Made by a program: the position numbers and the translations under genes. From Streptomyces sp. NRRL S-31 (lineage in GTDB: Bacteria; Actinomycetota; Actinomycetes; Streptomycetales; Streptomycetaceae), in assembly GCF_000718775.1 (NCBI RefSeq), contig NZ_JOCB01000003.1:62001-126000 (forward strand): a stretch of DNA of 64,000 nt, in the 5' to 3' direction. The notes beneath the pieces were generated by a model. That model saw nothing but the letters and a program-made list of their open reading frames with translations. It had not been told where the DNA came from and did no database searches. Within the stretch, counting starts at the first letter, position 1. Every line of letters begins with the position of its first letter. Of the stretch, positions 47,795 through 56,425 are shown in pieces.

Positions 47795-48808
47795 ATGTCG
47801 TTAGCGGACGGCCGGCCCGATGAAGCGCCGGCCATCGAACTGCTCGACTGCACCCTGCGCGACGGTTCCTACGCCGTCGACTTCCAGCTCGACGAGGAGT
47901 TCGTGACGCACCTGCTCACCCGGCTGGACGACATACCGGTCGCCAAGGTTGAGGTGGGCCATGGGATCGGGCTGGAGGCCGAACGCAACGGCATCAAGCC
48001 GTGCAACATCGGCCACTACCGCTGGGCCGAGATCGCCCGCTCCGCCCTGGCCCGCAAGCCCTGGGGCATGTTCGCCCAGCCGGAGTTCACCCGCCTCGAC
48101 ACCATCGCGGAGATGAGCGACCGCGGGATGTCCTTCGTCCGGGTCGGCATGGAGCCCGACCGGGTCCCGGACCACCTCGACTACCTGCGGCGCGCCACCG
48201 AACTGTGCGGTCAGGTCTATCTGAACCTCATGAAGTCCAGTGCCACGCCGGTGCGGCAGCTCGTCCGGCTGCTCGACGGGGTGACCCCGGAGATCGCGGG
48301 CGTCTACGTGGTGGACTCCTACGGCGCGATGCTCCCCGCCGACGTGCAGACCTATGTGAGCGCGGTCCGCGAGTACTTCCCGGTCGTCGGCTTCCACGGA
48401 CACGACAACCTCGGCATGGCCAACATCAACAGCATCACCGCCATGCAGGCGGGTGCCACCATCGTCGACGCCACCCTCGACGGCATCGGCCGCGGCTCCG
48501 GAAACGCCGCCATCGAATCACTGGCCGGCGTCATCAAGATCCTCGGGACCGATCTTTTCGACTACCAGGAACTCGCCAAACTCGCCGAGTACTGCCGGGA
48601 AAACATGGTCCCCATTCCCGAGGACCGCACCATGCAGGTGCTCGGCGCGGTGATCGGCATTCATTCGGGCTATTTCCCGCTGGTGGAGGAATTGGCCGAG
48701 GAGTACCACACCGACCCGGCGCGGCTGATGGAGACGGCCGTGCAGATCGCCGACCACAGTCCACGCAAGGATGATTTCCGTACCGCCGCCAGCAGGATCA
48801 CCGCCTGA
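47795..48808 (+). CDS. DRE-TIM metallolyase aldolase (4-hydroxy-2-oxovalerate aldolase-like)
   Basis: A 337-residue HMGL-like barrel enzyme. It starts with the DRE-TIM signature LLDCTLRDGSYAVDFQ, whose Arg and Asp hold the enolate and metal, and has the metal-binding HxH in VVGFHGHDNLGMANINS (~200-215) and DGIGRGSGNAAIE. The family joins or splits a pyruvate unit and an aldehyde, as in DmpG/MhpE, or condenses acetyl-CoA with oxoacids. It lacks the C-terminal communication domain length of LeuA. No acylating aldehyde dehydrogenase partner is near, so a biosynthetic carbon-chain step for the adjacent cluster is likely. AAGGAG precedes ATG 47795. Confidence 0.85.
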   Translation: MSLADGRPDEAPAIELLDCTLRDGSYAVDFQLDEEFVTHLLTRLDDIPVAKVEVGHGIGLEAERNGIKPCNIGHYRWAEIARSALARKPWGMFAQPEFTRLDTIAEMSDRGMSFVRVGMEPDRVPDHLDYLRRATELCGQVYLNLMKSSATPVRQLVRLLDGVTPEIAGVYVVDSYGAMLPADVQTYVSAVREYFPVVGFHGHDNLGMANINSITAMQAGATIVDATLDGIGRGSGNAAIESLAGVIKILGTDLFDYQELAKLAEYCRENMVPIPEDRTMQVLGAVIGIHSGYFPLVEELAEEYHTDPARLMETAVQIADHSPRKDDFRTAASRITA

Positions 48809-48816
48809 CCGCCCCC

Positions 48817-48897
48817 CGGACCCGGACCGGACCCGGACCCGGACCGGACCCGGACCCGGACCGAACCCGGACCCGGACCGAACCCGGACCCGGACCC
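48817..48897. repeat. GGACCC/GGACCG hexanucleotide repeat tract
   Basis: About 80 bp built from alternating GGACCC, GGACCG and GAACCC units directly after the aldolase stop. It is a simple-sequence tract; the frame it leaves open (DPDRTRTRTGPG) is not a gene. It can fold into GC-rich structures and may slip during replication. Confidence 0.85.
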
Positions 48898-49146
48898 ACC
48901 CCGGATCAGGATCCGCCCCCGGAGTCCGGGGCGGCGCACGTCGCGCTCCGGCCCCTCACCCCCGGGCCGCCCTGCCCGGAGGGCACGCGCCCGCTCCCCG
49001 CACCCGGGGCGCCCGGGGACACGCTCCGGCTCTCCGCGCCCGGCACGGCCGGAGGGAGCACCCGCACACGAGCGGCCAGGTCCGGAAAGCAAGGCCCCAG
49101 CCGACCGGCGGACCGCATCCCGGTCCGCCCGCCCACGGGAGACCAC
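48898..49146. other. Intergenic region before the FAH-family gene
   Basis: About 250 GC-rich bases with no gene or clear promoter motif. The last bases (GGGAGACCAC) carry the ribosome binding site for the FAH-family gene. A separate promoter for the second half of the cluster may lie here. Confidence 0.4.
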
Positions 49147-50049
49147 ATGAGAATCACCAGGACCGGCACGTCCGCCGGCGGCCACGGCATCGCCGTGCAC
49201 CACCGCGACCAGTGGTTCGACCTGTCCGACGTCCCCGGCTACGCCGGCGTGACCCGGATCGGCGACCTCCTCGGCGAGACGGAGTCCCGGGAGCTGACCG
49301 GCTCCCTCGAACGGCACGCGGGGGCCCGCACCCCCGGACCGCCCGACCTCGGCCTCGCCCCCACCATCGTCGACCCCGGAGCCGACATCTGGGGCGCCGG
49401 CCTCAACTACCGCCGACACTCACAGGACTTGGAGTCCGAGCAGCCCCGCTCCGGCCCCGGCTCCTATCTGCGCCCCGCCAACTGCCTGATCGGCAACGGC
49501 GACCACATCGAGCTGCCCCGGCAGTCCCGGCGGGTCACCGCGGAGGCCGAGCTGGGCCTGGTCATCAAGACCACCTGCAAGAACGTCGACCGCGCCGACT
49601 GGCGCTCCGTCGTCGGGGGCGTCACCGCCGTGCTCGACATGACGGCCGAGGACGTCATCCGGGAGAACCCCCGCCACATCCCCTGGGCCAAGGGGTTCGA
49701 CACCTTCTGCAGTGTCGGCCCGGTCCTGGTCACCCTGGACGAGTTCGGCGACGACGACCTCACCGCGCTGCGCATCGCCACCGTCCGCAACGGGGAGACG
49801 ATCGCCGAAGCCACCCCCGCCGCCATGAAGTTCGGCCTGGACCGGCTGGTGGAGTACTTCAGCGCGGGACGCACCCTCGAAGCCGGCACCGTCATCTGCA
49901 CCGGCACCCCCGGGGCGGCGGTCATCGAGGCCGGGGACACCGTCGAGGCGGTCGTACAGGACGTCGGCACGCTCACCCATCCCGTCCGGCAGCAAGGGGC
50001 GGGCCGCCACGAGGCACGGTTCCCGGCAGTCCACAGCGAAGGAGGGTGA
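49147..50049 (+). CDS. Fumarylacetoacetate hydrolase (FAH)-family protein
   Basis: A 300-residue enzyme of the FAH fold, which holds a divalent metal in a beta-roll and acts on 2-oxoacids (hydratase, decarboxylase or C-C hydrolase). Visible blocks: IWGAGLNYRRHSQDLE (substrate loop), GNGDHIELPRQSRRVTAEAE with the metal-ligand ExE pair in AEAELGLVI, the Asp of AVLDMTAEDVIRENPRHIPW and WAKGFDTFCSVGPVLV, and the closing TVICTGTPGAA. In catabolic meta-cleavage pathways an FAH-fold enzyme acts next to a 4-hydroxy-2-oxovalerate aldolase, and here the same two families are side by side, suggesting consecutive steps on one oxoacid. It ends one base before the NRPS gene. Confidence 0.87.
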   Translation: MRITRTGTSAGGHGIAVHHRDQWFDLSDVPGYAGVTRIGDLLGETESRELTGSLERHAGARTPGPPDLGLAPTIVDPGADIWGAGLNYRRHSQDLESEQPRSGPGSYLRPANCLIGNGDHIELPRQSRRVTAEAELGLVIKTTCKNVDRADWRSVVGGVTAVLDMTAEDVIRENPRHIPWAKGFDTFCSVGPVLVTLDEFGDDDLTALRIATVRNGETIAEATPAAMKFGLDRLVEYFSAGRTLEAGTVICTGTPGAAVIEAGDTVEAVVQDVGTLTHPVRQQGAGRHEARFPAVHSEGG

Positions 50050-50050
50050 C

Positions 50051-51778
50051 ATGGCAGCCACAGCGCGATCCCTGCTCGACGGATTCGACCGCGCCGTCCG
50101 GGACACCCCGGACAACGAGGCACTGCGCACCGTGCGCTCCGCCCTGACCTACCGCGAACTGGGGGAGCGTGTCGACGAGTTCGCGGACCGGTTACGGCGG
50201 CTGACCCGCCCGGACGAATGCGTCGCGCTGCTCGGCACCCGCGGCACCGCGGCGATCACCGCCATGATCGGCGCGCTGAAGGCGCGGCGGCCGTTCGTCT
50301 TCGTCGACGAGCGGGACAGCGACGCGTCCAACACCGCCAAGACCGGCCTGCTGGGCGTCCGGCTGCTGGCCCGGGGCTCGGGCGGCGACGGCGACGGCGA
50401 CCTGGAACTGACCGAGCCGCCGGCCCGCTGGCGCACCGCCGCCGGCCCGCCCGAGCCGCGCCGGCTGCCCTTCGCGGACGGCGAGATCGGTTACGCGATC
50501 CACACCTCGGGCTCCACCGGCACCCCCAAGTGCGTCCTCGTCCGGACCGCCCCGCTCGCCCCGGTCATCCGCGACCACGTCACCCGGCTGTCCGTCGGAC
50601 CGGGCAGCCGCACCCTCCAGTTCGCCCGGCTCACCTTCGACGGCTGTCTCACCGAGATCCTGTGGACGCTCACCGCCGGCGCCTGCCTGGTCGTCGTGGA
50701 CGAGGGGCGCCTCGCGCCCGGCGCCGTCCTCGCCGACACCCTCGAACGGTTCGGGATCACCCACCTCAAGACGACACCGTTCGCCCTGACGGTCACCGAA
50801 CCCACCGACGGGATGCGCCTGGAGCACGTCGTCAACGGCGGCGGCCCGTGCCGCCCGGCCGTGGTCCGCACCTGGTCGAAGGCGGCGAGCTTCCACAACG
50901 CCTACGGCCTCACGGAGACCACGGTCTGCAACCTGCTCAGCGACGCCCTCGACCCGGACGACTGCCGGGACGGCGTGCCGCTGGGTGAACTCGTCGGCGA
51001 CTGCGCGTACGAGCTGCGCGACGCCGGCACGGGAGCCACCGGGCCCGGGATCCGGCGGGGCGAACTCGTCGTCACCGGCGCCTCCGTGGCGGCCGGATAC
51101 CTCACCGAGCAGGGGGTCACCCCGCTCGACGGCCCCGCCGGGACGGGCGGCTACGCCACCGGCGACGTCGTCGAACTCCGCGACGGACGGCTCTACTTCG
51201 TGGAGCGGCTGGACCGCCAGATGAAGGTGCGCGGCTACCGGCTCGACCCGGGCGAGATCGAGGTCGCGGTGTGCCGCCACCCGGACGTGCGGGAGGCCGT
51301 GGTGGTGGCCGAGGCCCAGAGCACCACCGACCCCGCAGACTCCGCGGACCCCGCCGCCGACACCCTGGTCTGCTACTACCAGGGCACCGCCGACCCGCGC
51401 GCCCTGCGGGGGCACCTCGACGGCCTCCTCGATCCGTACAAGATCCCGTCCGTGCTGGAACGCGTCGACGTCTTCCCCAGCACCCCCAACGGCAAGATCG
51501 ACCGGGACGCCCTGCGCACGCGGCGGCACGCCCGCACCCCCGCGGACGCCCCCGACGGCCCGGACGAGCGGCTGCTGCACCTGGTGCGCACGCTCACCGG
51601 GGTCCAGGACGCGCGGCTGGACGACAACTTCTTCGAACTGGGCGGCGACTCCGCCTCGGCCGTCGTACTGGTGTTCGGCATGAAGAAGCTCGGCTGGACC
51701 GACGCCGGCGTCCGTGACGTGCTCCGGGCGGAGAACCTGCGGGTCCTCGCCGACCGGCTGCGGGAACGGAGCGTGTGA
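50051..51778 (+). CDS. NRPS didomain: adenylation-thiolation (A-T)
   Basis: A 575-residue enzyme that activates an amino acid with ATP and loads it on its own carrier domain. Adenylation core motifs: A3 HTSGSTGTPK (151-160), A5 NAYGLTETTV (~283-292), A7/A8 YATGDVVELRDGRL and RQMKVRGYRLDPGEIE, A10 Lys in PNGKIDRDAL. The thiolation domain ends with FELGGDSASAV, acceptor S534. D197 (position 235 of GrsA) shows that an alpha-amino acid is bound. The by-eye specificity code is D-G-T-T-V-G-A-V, nearest in my judgement to aromatic (tyrosine-type) codes. No condensation, MbtH or thioesterase domain is fused. A neighbouring P450 suggests oxidation of the loaded residue. Confidence 0.93.
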   Translation: MAATARSLLDGFDRAVRDTPDNEALRTVRSALTYRELGERVDEFADRLRRLTRPDECVALLGTRGTAAITAMIGALKARRPFVFVDERDSDASNTAKTGLLGVRLLARGSGGDGDGDLELTEPPARWRTAAGPPEPRRLPFADGEIGYAIHTSGSTGTPKCVLVRTAPLAPVIRDHVTRLSVGPGSRTLQFARLTFDGCLTEILWTLTAGACLVVVDEGRLAPGAVLADTLERFGITHLKTTPFALTVTEPTDGMRLEHVVNGGGPCRPAVVRTWSKAASFHNAYGLTETTVCNLLSDALDPDDCRDGVPLGELVGDCAYELRDAGTGATGPGIRRGELVVTGASVAAGYLTEQGVTPLDGPAGTGGYATGDVVELRDGRLYFVERLDRQMKVRGYRLDPGEIEVAVCRHPDVREAVVVAEAQSTTDPADSADPAADTLVCYYQGTADPRALRGHLDGLLDPYKIPSVLERVDVFPSTPNGKIDRDALRTRRHARTPADAPDGPDERLLHLVRTLTGVQDARLDDNFFELGGDSASAVVLVFGMKKLGWTDAGVRDVLRAENLRVLADRLRERSV

Positions 51779-51782
51779 CACG

Positions 51783-53558
51783 ATGTGCGGCCTGTGCGGG
51801 ACCTACACCCCGGACAAGACCCTGGACCGGTCCGTCGCCGCCGCGATGCACACCCGGCTGGTGCACCGCGGACCGGACGAGACCTACTCCCTCGACATCC
51901 CCACCCTCTCCGCCAAGCTCGGCCGGCTCGGGATGACCGCGCTGAAGGACGGCTGGCAGCCCGCCCAGGACCCGAGCGGCCGGTACACGGCCCTGACGAA
52001 CGGCGAGATCTACAACACCGCCGAACTGCGCGCCCTGCTCGGCGGCGCCCCGCCCGACAACCGGGTCGACGTCGCCGTGCTGCCGGAGCTGTTCGCCCGC
52101 CACGGGCCCGCCGGCCTGGCCCGCGTCGACGGACAGTTCGCCACCGTCATCCACGACCGCGCCGACGACACCCTCTACCTGGGCCGGGACCGCTTCGGCA
52201 TCTGCCCCCTGTTCTACGCCGTGCTCGGCACCCACGTGCACTTCTGCTCCGAACTGAAACCGCTCGTACGGAGCGTGCCGCACACCTGGCGGCTCGACCT
52301 CGGCGCCGTCGACCAGTACCTGGCGCTCGGCAACATCGTCGCGCCGCGGACCCTGGTCGAGGACGTGCGCGCCGTACCGCCCGGCTGCGTGGTCCGCTTC
52401 GGCGACGGAGCGCCCGAGACCGTGCGCTACTGGCGGTACGGGGACTTCCGGCCGGCCGACCGCCCCGCCACCGGGGAGGAGATCCGCGCGGCCGTGGCGC
52501 ACTCGGTGACGGACCGGCTGCGCGCCGACGTCGAGATCGGCGCCTACCTCAGCGGGGGCTTCGACTCCAGCACCCTCGTGCTGGAGGCGGCCCGCGCCCG
52601 GGAGAAGCCCACCCGGACGTTCTCCGTGCTCTTCGACGACGTCACCCTCGACGAGGGACGCTTCCAGCGCGAGGTCGCCGACGCCGTCGGCAGCGAACAC
52701 CACCAGATCCGCTGCGCCCCGGCCCATGTCGCCGCCGAGTTCGAGGACATGGTGCGCCACTGCTGCCATCCGCAGCGGGAGACGTACAACGTCGCGGCCC
52801 TGATGCTCGCCCGGCAGGTCCGGCTCACCGGACTCAAGGGCGTGATCTCCGGCGAAGGCGCCGACGAACTGTTCTTCGGCTACGACTCCTACGCGTTCGA
52901 CGGCGCCCGCAGAAAACCGCCCGAGCGGCACGCCGAGAACGAACAGGCGTGGGGTCGCGCCGACTTCGCCTGGGAGACCGACCGCGCCCGCACCGCGCGC
53001 CGACGGGAGCTGTGCCTCGCCCCGCGGGCACTCCAGGCGCTGCCCGGCCAGGAGTACTGGCGGGACCGGCTGATCCCGTTCGACGACCGGGAGACCGCCT
53101 CGCTGACCCGCATGCAACTGCGGTCGATCGCCGACGTGTACGTGCAGCTGAGCGGACATCTGCTCGGCGACCACGGCGACATGATGCTCATGGCGAACTC
53201 CGTCGAAGGACGCTACCCGTTCCTCGGCAACCCCGTCGTCGCGCTGGCGCTCGGCGTCCCCGACGAGCGGAAGGTGGCCCACTTCGAGGGCAAGGCGTGT
53301 CTGAAGGAGGCGTACGCCGGGATCGTGCCCGAACGGATCCTGCACCGCGCCAAGCAGGGCTTCACGGCGTACGGACTGGCCGACACGGCCGACGAACGGA
53401 CCCTCGCGCGCTGGCGGGACCTGGTCGCGGCCACCGGCGTCTTCCGCCCCGACGCGCTGACCGCACTGGGCGCCGACCCCACCCCCGACAAGTGGGACGT
53501 CCGGCTGAGCCTGGTCAGCATCAGCGCGATCATCGACGAGTTGGGACTGCGCTCATGA
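51783..53558 (+). CDS. Asparagine synthase-family amidotransferase (AsnB/beta-lactam synthetase-like)
   Basis: A 591-residue class II glutamine amidotransferase joined to an ATP pyrophosphatase domain. The N-terminus MCGLCGTYTP keeps the nucleophile Cys2; R48, N73-G74-E75 (TNGEIYN) and D96 complete the glutaminase site. The synthase half has the PP-loop LSGGFDSSTLVLEA (S257 on), ISGEGADELFFGYDSY (the Glu that positions ATP) and the catalytic Lys region RILHRAKQGFTAYGL. Unlike beta-lactam synthetase, which has lost Cys2, this one should still hydrolyse glutamine. Within the cluster it is a candidate amide-forming or ring-closing enzyme in place of a condensation domain. It lies 4 bp after the A-T gene and overlaps the next by 4 nt. 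Confidence 0.92.
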   Translation: MCGLCGTYTPDKTLDRSVAAAMHTRLVHRGPDETYSLDIPTLSAKLGRLGMTALKDGWQPAQDPSGRYTALTNGEIYNTAELRALLGGAPPDNRVDVAVLPELFARHGPAGLARVDGQFATVIHDRADDTLYLGRDRFGICPLFYAVLGTHVHFCSELKPLVRSVPHTWRLDLGAVDQYLALGNIVAPRTLVEDVRAVPPGCVVRFGDGAPETVRYWRYGDFRPADRPATGEEIRAAVAHSVTDRLRADVEIGAYLSGGFDSSTLVLEAARAREKPTRTFSVLFDDVTLDEGRFQREVADAVGSEHHQIRCAPAHVAAEFEDMVRHCCHPQRETYNVAALMLARQVRLTGLKGVISGEGADELFFGYDSYAFDGARRKPPERHAENEQAWGRADFAWETDRARTARRRELCLAPRALQALPGQEYWRDRLIPFDDRETASLTRMQLRSIADVYVQLSGHLLGDHGDMMLMANSVEGRYPFLGNPVVALALGVPDERKVAHFEGKACLKEAYAGIVPERILHRAKQGFTAYGLADTADERTLARWRDLVAATGVFRPDALTALGADPTPDKWDVRLSLVSISAIIDELGLRS

Positions 53559-54976
53559 CGGACACCTGGCACGAGCTGCTGCACGGCCGGCAGTGGTCCG
53601 CCCCGGACACCGTGTGGGTCGAGGACGGCACCGAGTACAGCCGGGCGGACGTCGGCCGGCTCGCCACGGCGGTCGAGGCGGTGATCCGCGCGGGCGGCCC
53701 GGCCCGGGTGGTCGTCATCCGCTCCCGGCACAAGCTCGGCTGCTTCGCCGGACAGCTCGGCGCCTGGCGGGCCGGCTCCGTGGCCGTCGCCGACGACCAC
53801 ACCCTCACCGAGCACGACTTCGACCGCATCCGCCCCGACCTCACCCTCACCGTGTCGGCCGGCCCGCACCCGTCCGTCGAGCCCGCCGGACAACCGGCCG
53901 GCCGACTGCCCCCGGAGCGGCTCCCCGAGGAGATCGTCGCGGTCAACTACACCTCCGGCAGCACCGGCAGCCGCAAGGCCGTCGCGGTCACCCGCGGCAA
54001 CCTGCTGGCCCTCTTCGGCTGCCGCGACCTGGACGTACCCGTCCCCGGCCGGCTCACCGCCGGCAGCTTCGCCACCCCCACCTACGACGGCTGGTGGTTC
54101 GACACCTGGCGCACCGTTGCGGCGGGCGGACGCGTGGTGTGCCTGCCCCACGTCAACGACGACGTCTTCGCCTGGCCCGGCCTCGCGCGGACGTACGGCA
54201 TCGGACGCCTGCTGCTGCCGGCCGCGGTCCTCGCCACGGTCGTCGAGGTGCTGCCCGAGGCCGTCGCGGACATCCCCTGGCTGTTCAGCGGCGGGGAGCA
54301 GTTCCGGACGTCGACGTACCGGCAGGCCCGGCAGGCGGGCCTGCGCCGGCACTTCGTCAACCTGTACGGGCCGACCGAGGCCACCTTCGCCACCCACCAC
54401 TACCGGCTGCCCGAGGACCTCGACGCACCCACCGTGCCCATCGGCCGGCCGCTGGACGGCTGCCGGCAACTCCTGCGCCCACCCCAGGACGGACCGCCCG
54501 ACGCCCGCGAACTGGTCGTGTACGGCCCGTTCGTCTGCCTGGGCTACATCGACCGGGGCGTCCTGGCGCACCGGTTCCGCGACGCGGCGGGCGAGGCGTC
54601 GTACGACACCGGGGACCTGGTGCGCGCCGACGGCGACGGCGACCTCGTGTTCGCCGGGCGGCTGGACGGCGGAGTCAAGGTCAACGGGATGCGGGTCGAC
54701 ACCGCCGCCCTGGAACAGCGGGTCACCGCCCTGCCCCGGGTGCGGGACTGCCGGGTCGTCCAGCACGAACGGCACACCGTGGCCTTCGTCCGCACCGACC
54801 CGGCCACGCTCGGGGACCCGGCCACCCGGTCGCGGATCGAGACCGTCGTCCAGGGCTTCTCGCCCGCGATCGGGGTCCGCCTCGTGGACCGCTACCCGGT
54901 CCGGGCCGGCGGCAAGGTCGACGTCCCCACCTTGATGGACCACTACCGAACGACAGACAGGGCCGAGGAGACATGA
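53555..54976 (+). CDS. Stand-alone adenylation enzyme
   Basis: A 473-residue AMP-binding enzyme. A3 is YTSGSTGSRKAVAVTRGN, A4 FATPTYDGWWFDTWRTV, A5 NLYGPTEATFATHHY, A7/A8 YDTGDLVRADGDGDLVFAGR and GGVKVNGMRVD, and the A10 Lys is in RAGGKVDVPTL. An Asp at GrsA position 235 (TYDGWW) indicates an amino acid substrate. The by-eye code D-G-F-A-F-G-L-F matches none I know. It has no carrier domain of its own; the free carrier protein overlapping its 3' end (4 nt) is the likely partner. The N-terminal domain is short compared with most A domains. Confidence 0.9.
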   Translation: MTDTWHELLHGRQWSAPDTVWVEDGTEYSRADVGRLATAVEAVIRAGGPARVVVIRSRHKLGCFAGQLGAWRAGSVAVADDHTLTEHDFDRIRPDLTLTVSAGPHPSVEPAGQPAGRLPPERLPEEIVAVNYTSGSTGSRKAVAVTRGNLLALFGCRDLDVPVPGRLTAGSFATPTYDGWWFDTWRTVAAGGRVVCLPHVNDDVFAWPGLARTYGIGRLLLPAAVLATVVEVLPEAVADIPWLFSGGEQFRTSTYRQARQAGLRRHFVNLYGPTEATFATHHYRLPEDLDAPTVPIGRPLDGCRQLLRPPQDGPPDARELVVYGPFVCLGYIDRGVLAHRFRDAAGEASYDTGDLVRADGDGDLVFAGRLDGGVKVNGMRVDTAALEQRVTALPRVRDCRVVQHERHTVAFVRTDPATLGDPATRSRIETVVQGFSPAIGVRLVDRYPVRAGGKVDVPTLMDHYRTTDRAEET

Positions 54977-55206
54977 CGGACATCTCACCAGCTGCCATCA
55001 CCGACTGCGTCCGCACGGTAATGGGCCGCGAACTCGCCGACGACACGGACATCTTCACCGCCGGCGTCGACTCGCTGGCCGTGCTGCGCTGCCGTGCCCT
55101 GCTGAAGGAGCGGACCGGGGTCAAGGTCCCCGGCCACGTCTTCTTCGAGGGCCGCACCCCGGCACGCATCGCCGATCTGATCGGAGGCCGGCATGCTGGT
55201 CGTTGA
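54973..55206 (+). CDS. Free-standing peptidyl/acyl carrier protein
   Basis: A 77-residue four-helix carrier. The phosphopantetheine attachment site is S34 in IFTAGVDSLAVLRCRAL. Helices before and after match the PCP fold (AAITDCVRTVMGREL; VFFEGRTPARIADLIGG). Its ATG overlaps the adenylation gene stop by 4 nt, and the P450 start lies 14 nt inside its 3' end. This ordering suggests that the A domain loads it and the P450 acts on the bound amino acid. It was easy to miss because it is short. Confidence 0.92.
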   Translation: MTDISPAAITDCVRTVMGRELADDTDIFTAGVDSLAVLRCRALLKERTGVKVPGHVFFEGRTPARIADLIGGRHAGR

Positions 55207-56425
55207 GGACAGCCCGCTGTACTCGCCGGAGTTCTTCGCCGACGACGACCCGTGGGCGTACCTGGCCGGCCTGCGCGCACACCACCCGGTGTCCGTGCAC
55301 CGCCGGGACGACGGCTACGAGTTCTACGCACTGACCCGCTACGCCGACATCTACGCGGCCTACGTCGACCACCAGCGGCTCAGCTCGTCGTACGGGACCA
55401 TGGTCGACGGCTCCTACCTGCCGCGGAAGGACTCGGCCTCCGGCCGCATGCTCATCGTCACCGACCAGCCGGCGCACACCGGCATCCGCAAGCCGATCAA
55501 GACGAGCGGGTTCAGCCGGGAGATGCTCGCCCGGGTCGGCCGCACGGTGCGCCGGAACATCCGCGACGCCCTCGGCAAGCTGTCGGTGGGCGACCGGCTC
55601 GACTTCGGCAGCGTCGTCGCACCTGAGCTGCCCAAGGGCGTCCTGGAGGTGCTGTTCGGCATCGGCCCCGGCGACGCCCACAAGCTGCTCGAAGACACCC
55701 GCACCATGATCGGCTACCGGGACGAGGTGTATGCCGGCACCTCCCCGCTGGACGCGCTCGTCGACGCCCAGCTGGACGTGCTGGAGTTCATCGACGAGCT
55801 GATCGGGCACCGGCTCGACTCCGGACAGGCCGACGACATGATCGGCTTCCTCGCCCGGTGCGTGGCCGACGGCACCATGCCCCGCGACGTCGCGGTGCTC
55901 AACGGCCTGAACGTCGCCGTCGGCGGCAACGAGACGACCCCGCACACCGCCAGCCTGACCGTCCACACCATCGACGGACACCGCGACCAGTGGCGCAAAG
56001 TCGCCGACGGCGACACAGGCTGCGACGTAGCCACCCAGGAGTTCCTGCGGTGGACCTCCACCAACAGCTACGTGCAGCGGCTGGCCGTGGAGGACTTCCC
56101 CGTCGGCGGGCACGTCATCCCCGCCGGCAGCTTCGTCACCCTGTGGAACATGTCGGCCAACCGGGACGCCGACGTCTTCGACCGCCCCGACGACTTCCTG
56201 ATCGACCGCGCCGACAACAAGCAGCTCGCCTTCGGAGCCGGTGTCCACCGCTGCGTCGGAGCCCCCGCGGCCACCCTGGAGATCCAGACCTTCGTCGAGG
56301 AACTGGCCGCCTGGGACAAGGCGTTCGCGGTCCTGGAACCGCCCCGCAAGCTGCGTTCCAACTTCATGCTCGGACTGACCGAGCTCCAGGTGGAGGTGGT
56401 CGACGCCAAGGAGTTCGCCAGGTGA
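55193..56425 (+). CDS. Cytochrome P450 (probable carrier-bound amino acid oxidase)
   Basis: A 410-residue soluble P450. The haem loop is LAFGAGVHRCVGAPAA with ligand C354; the ExxR motif is E283-R286 (EFLRW); the I-helix is VAVGGNETTPHTASLTV, with GNETT in place of the commoner AGxDT, and keeps the Thr for O2 activation. PERF-like region: DRPDDFLIDRADNKQL. P450s next to A-T or A plus PCP pairs (NovI, NikQ, P450sky) usually beta-hydroxylate a carrier-bound amino acid, and the 14-nt overlap with the PCP gene supports this. Electrons would come from a ferredoxin encoded elsewhere; none is in the window. Confidence 0.93.
   Translation: MLVVEDSPLYSPEFFADDDPWAYLAGLRAHHPVSVHRRDDGYEFYALTRYADIYAAYVDHQRLSSSYGTMVDGSYLPRKDSASGRMLIVTDQPAHTGIRKPIKTSGFSREMLARVGRTVRRNIRDALGKLSVGDRLDFGSVVAPELPKGVLEVLFGIGPGDAHKLLEDTRTMIGYRDEVYAGTSPLDALVDAQLDVLEFIDELIGHRLDSGQADDMIGFLARCVADGTMPRDVAVLNGLNVAVGGNETTPHTASLTVHTIDGHRDQWRKVADGDTGCDVATQEFLRWTSTNSYVQRLAVEDFPVGGHVIPAGSFVTLWNMSANRDADVFDRPDDFLIDRADNKQLAFGAGVHRCVGAPAATLEIQTFVEELAAWDKAFAVLEPPRKLRSNFMLGLTELQVEVVDAKEFAR

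Noticed and set aside
48810..48900. Asp-Pro-Arg-Thr repeat peptide after the aldolase gene
   Set aside because: It is the translation of a hexanucleotide tract, without start site or conservation evidence.
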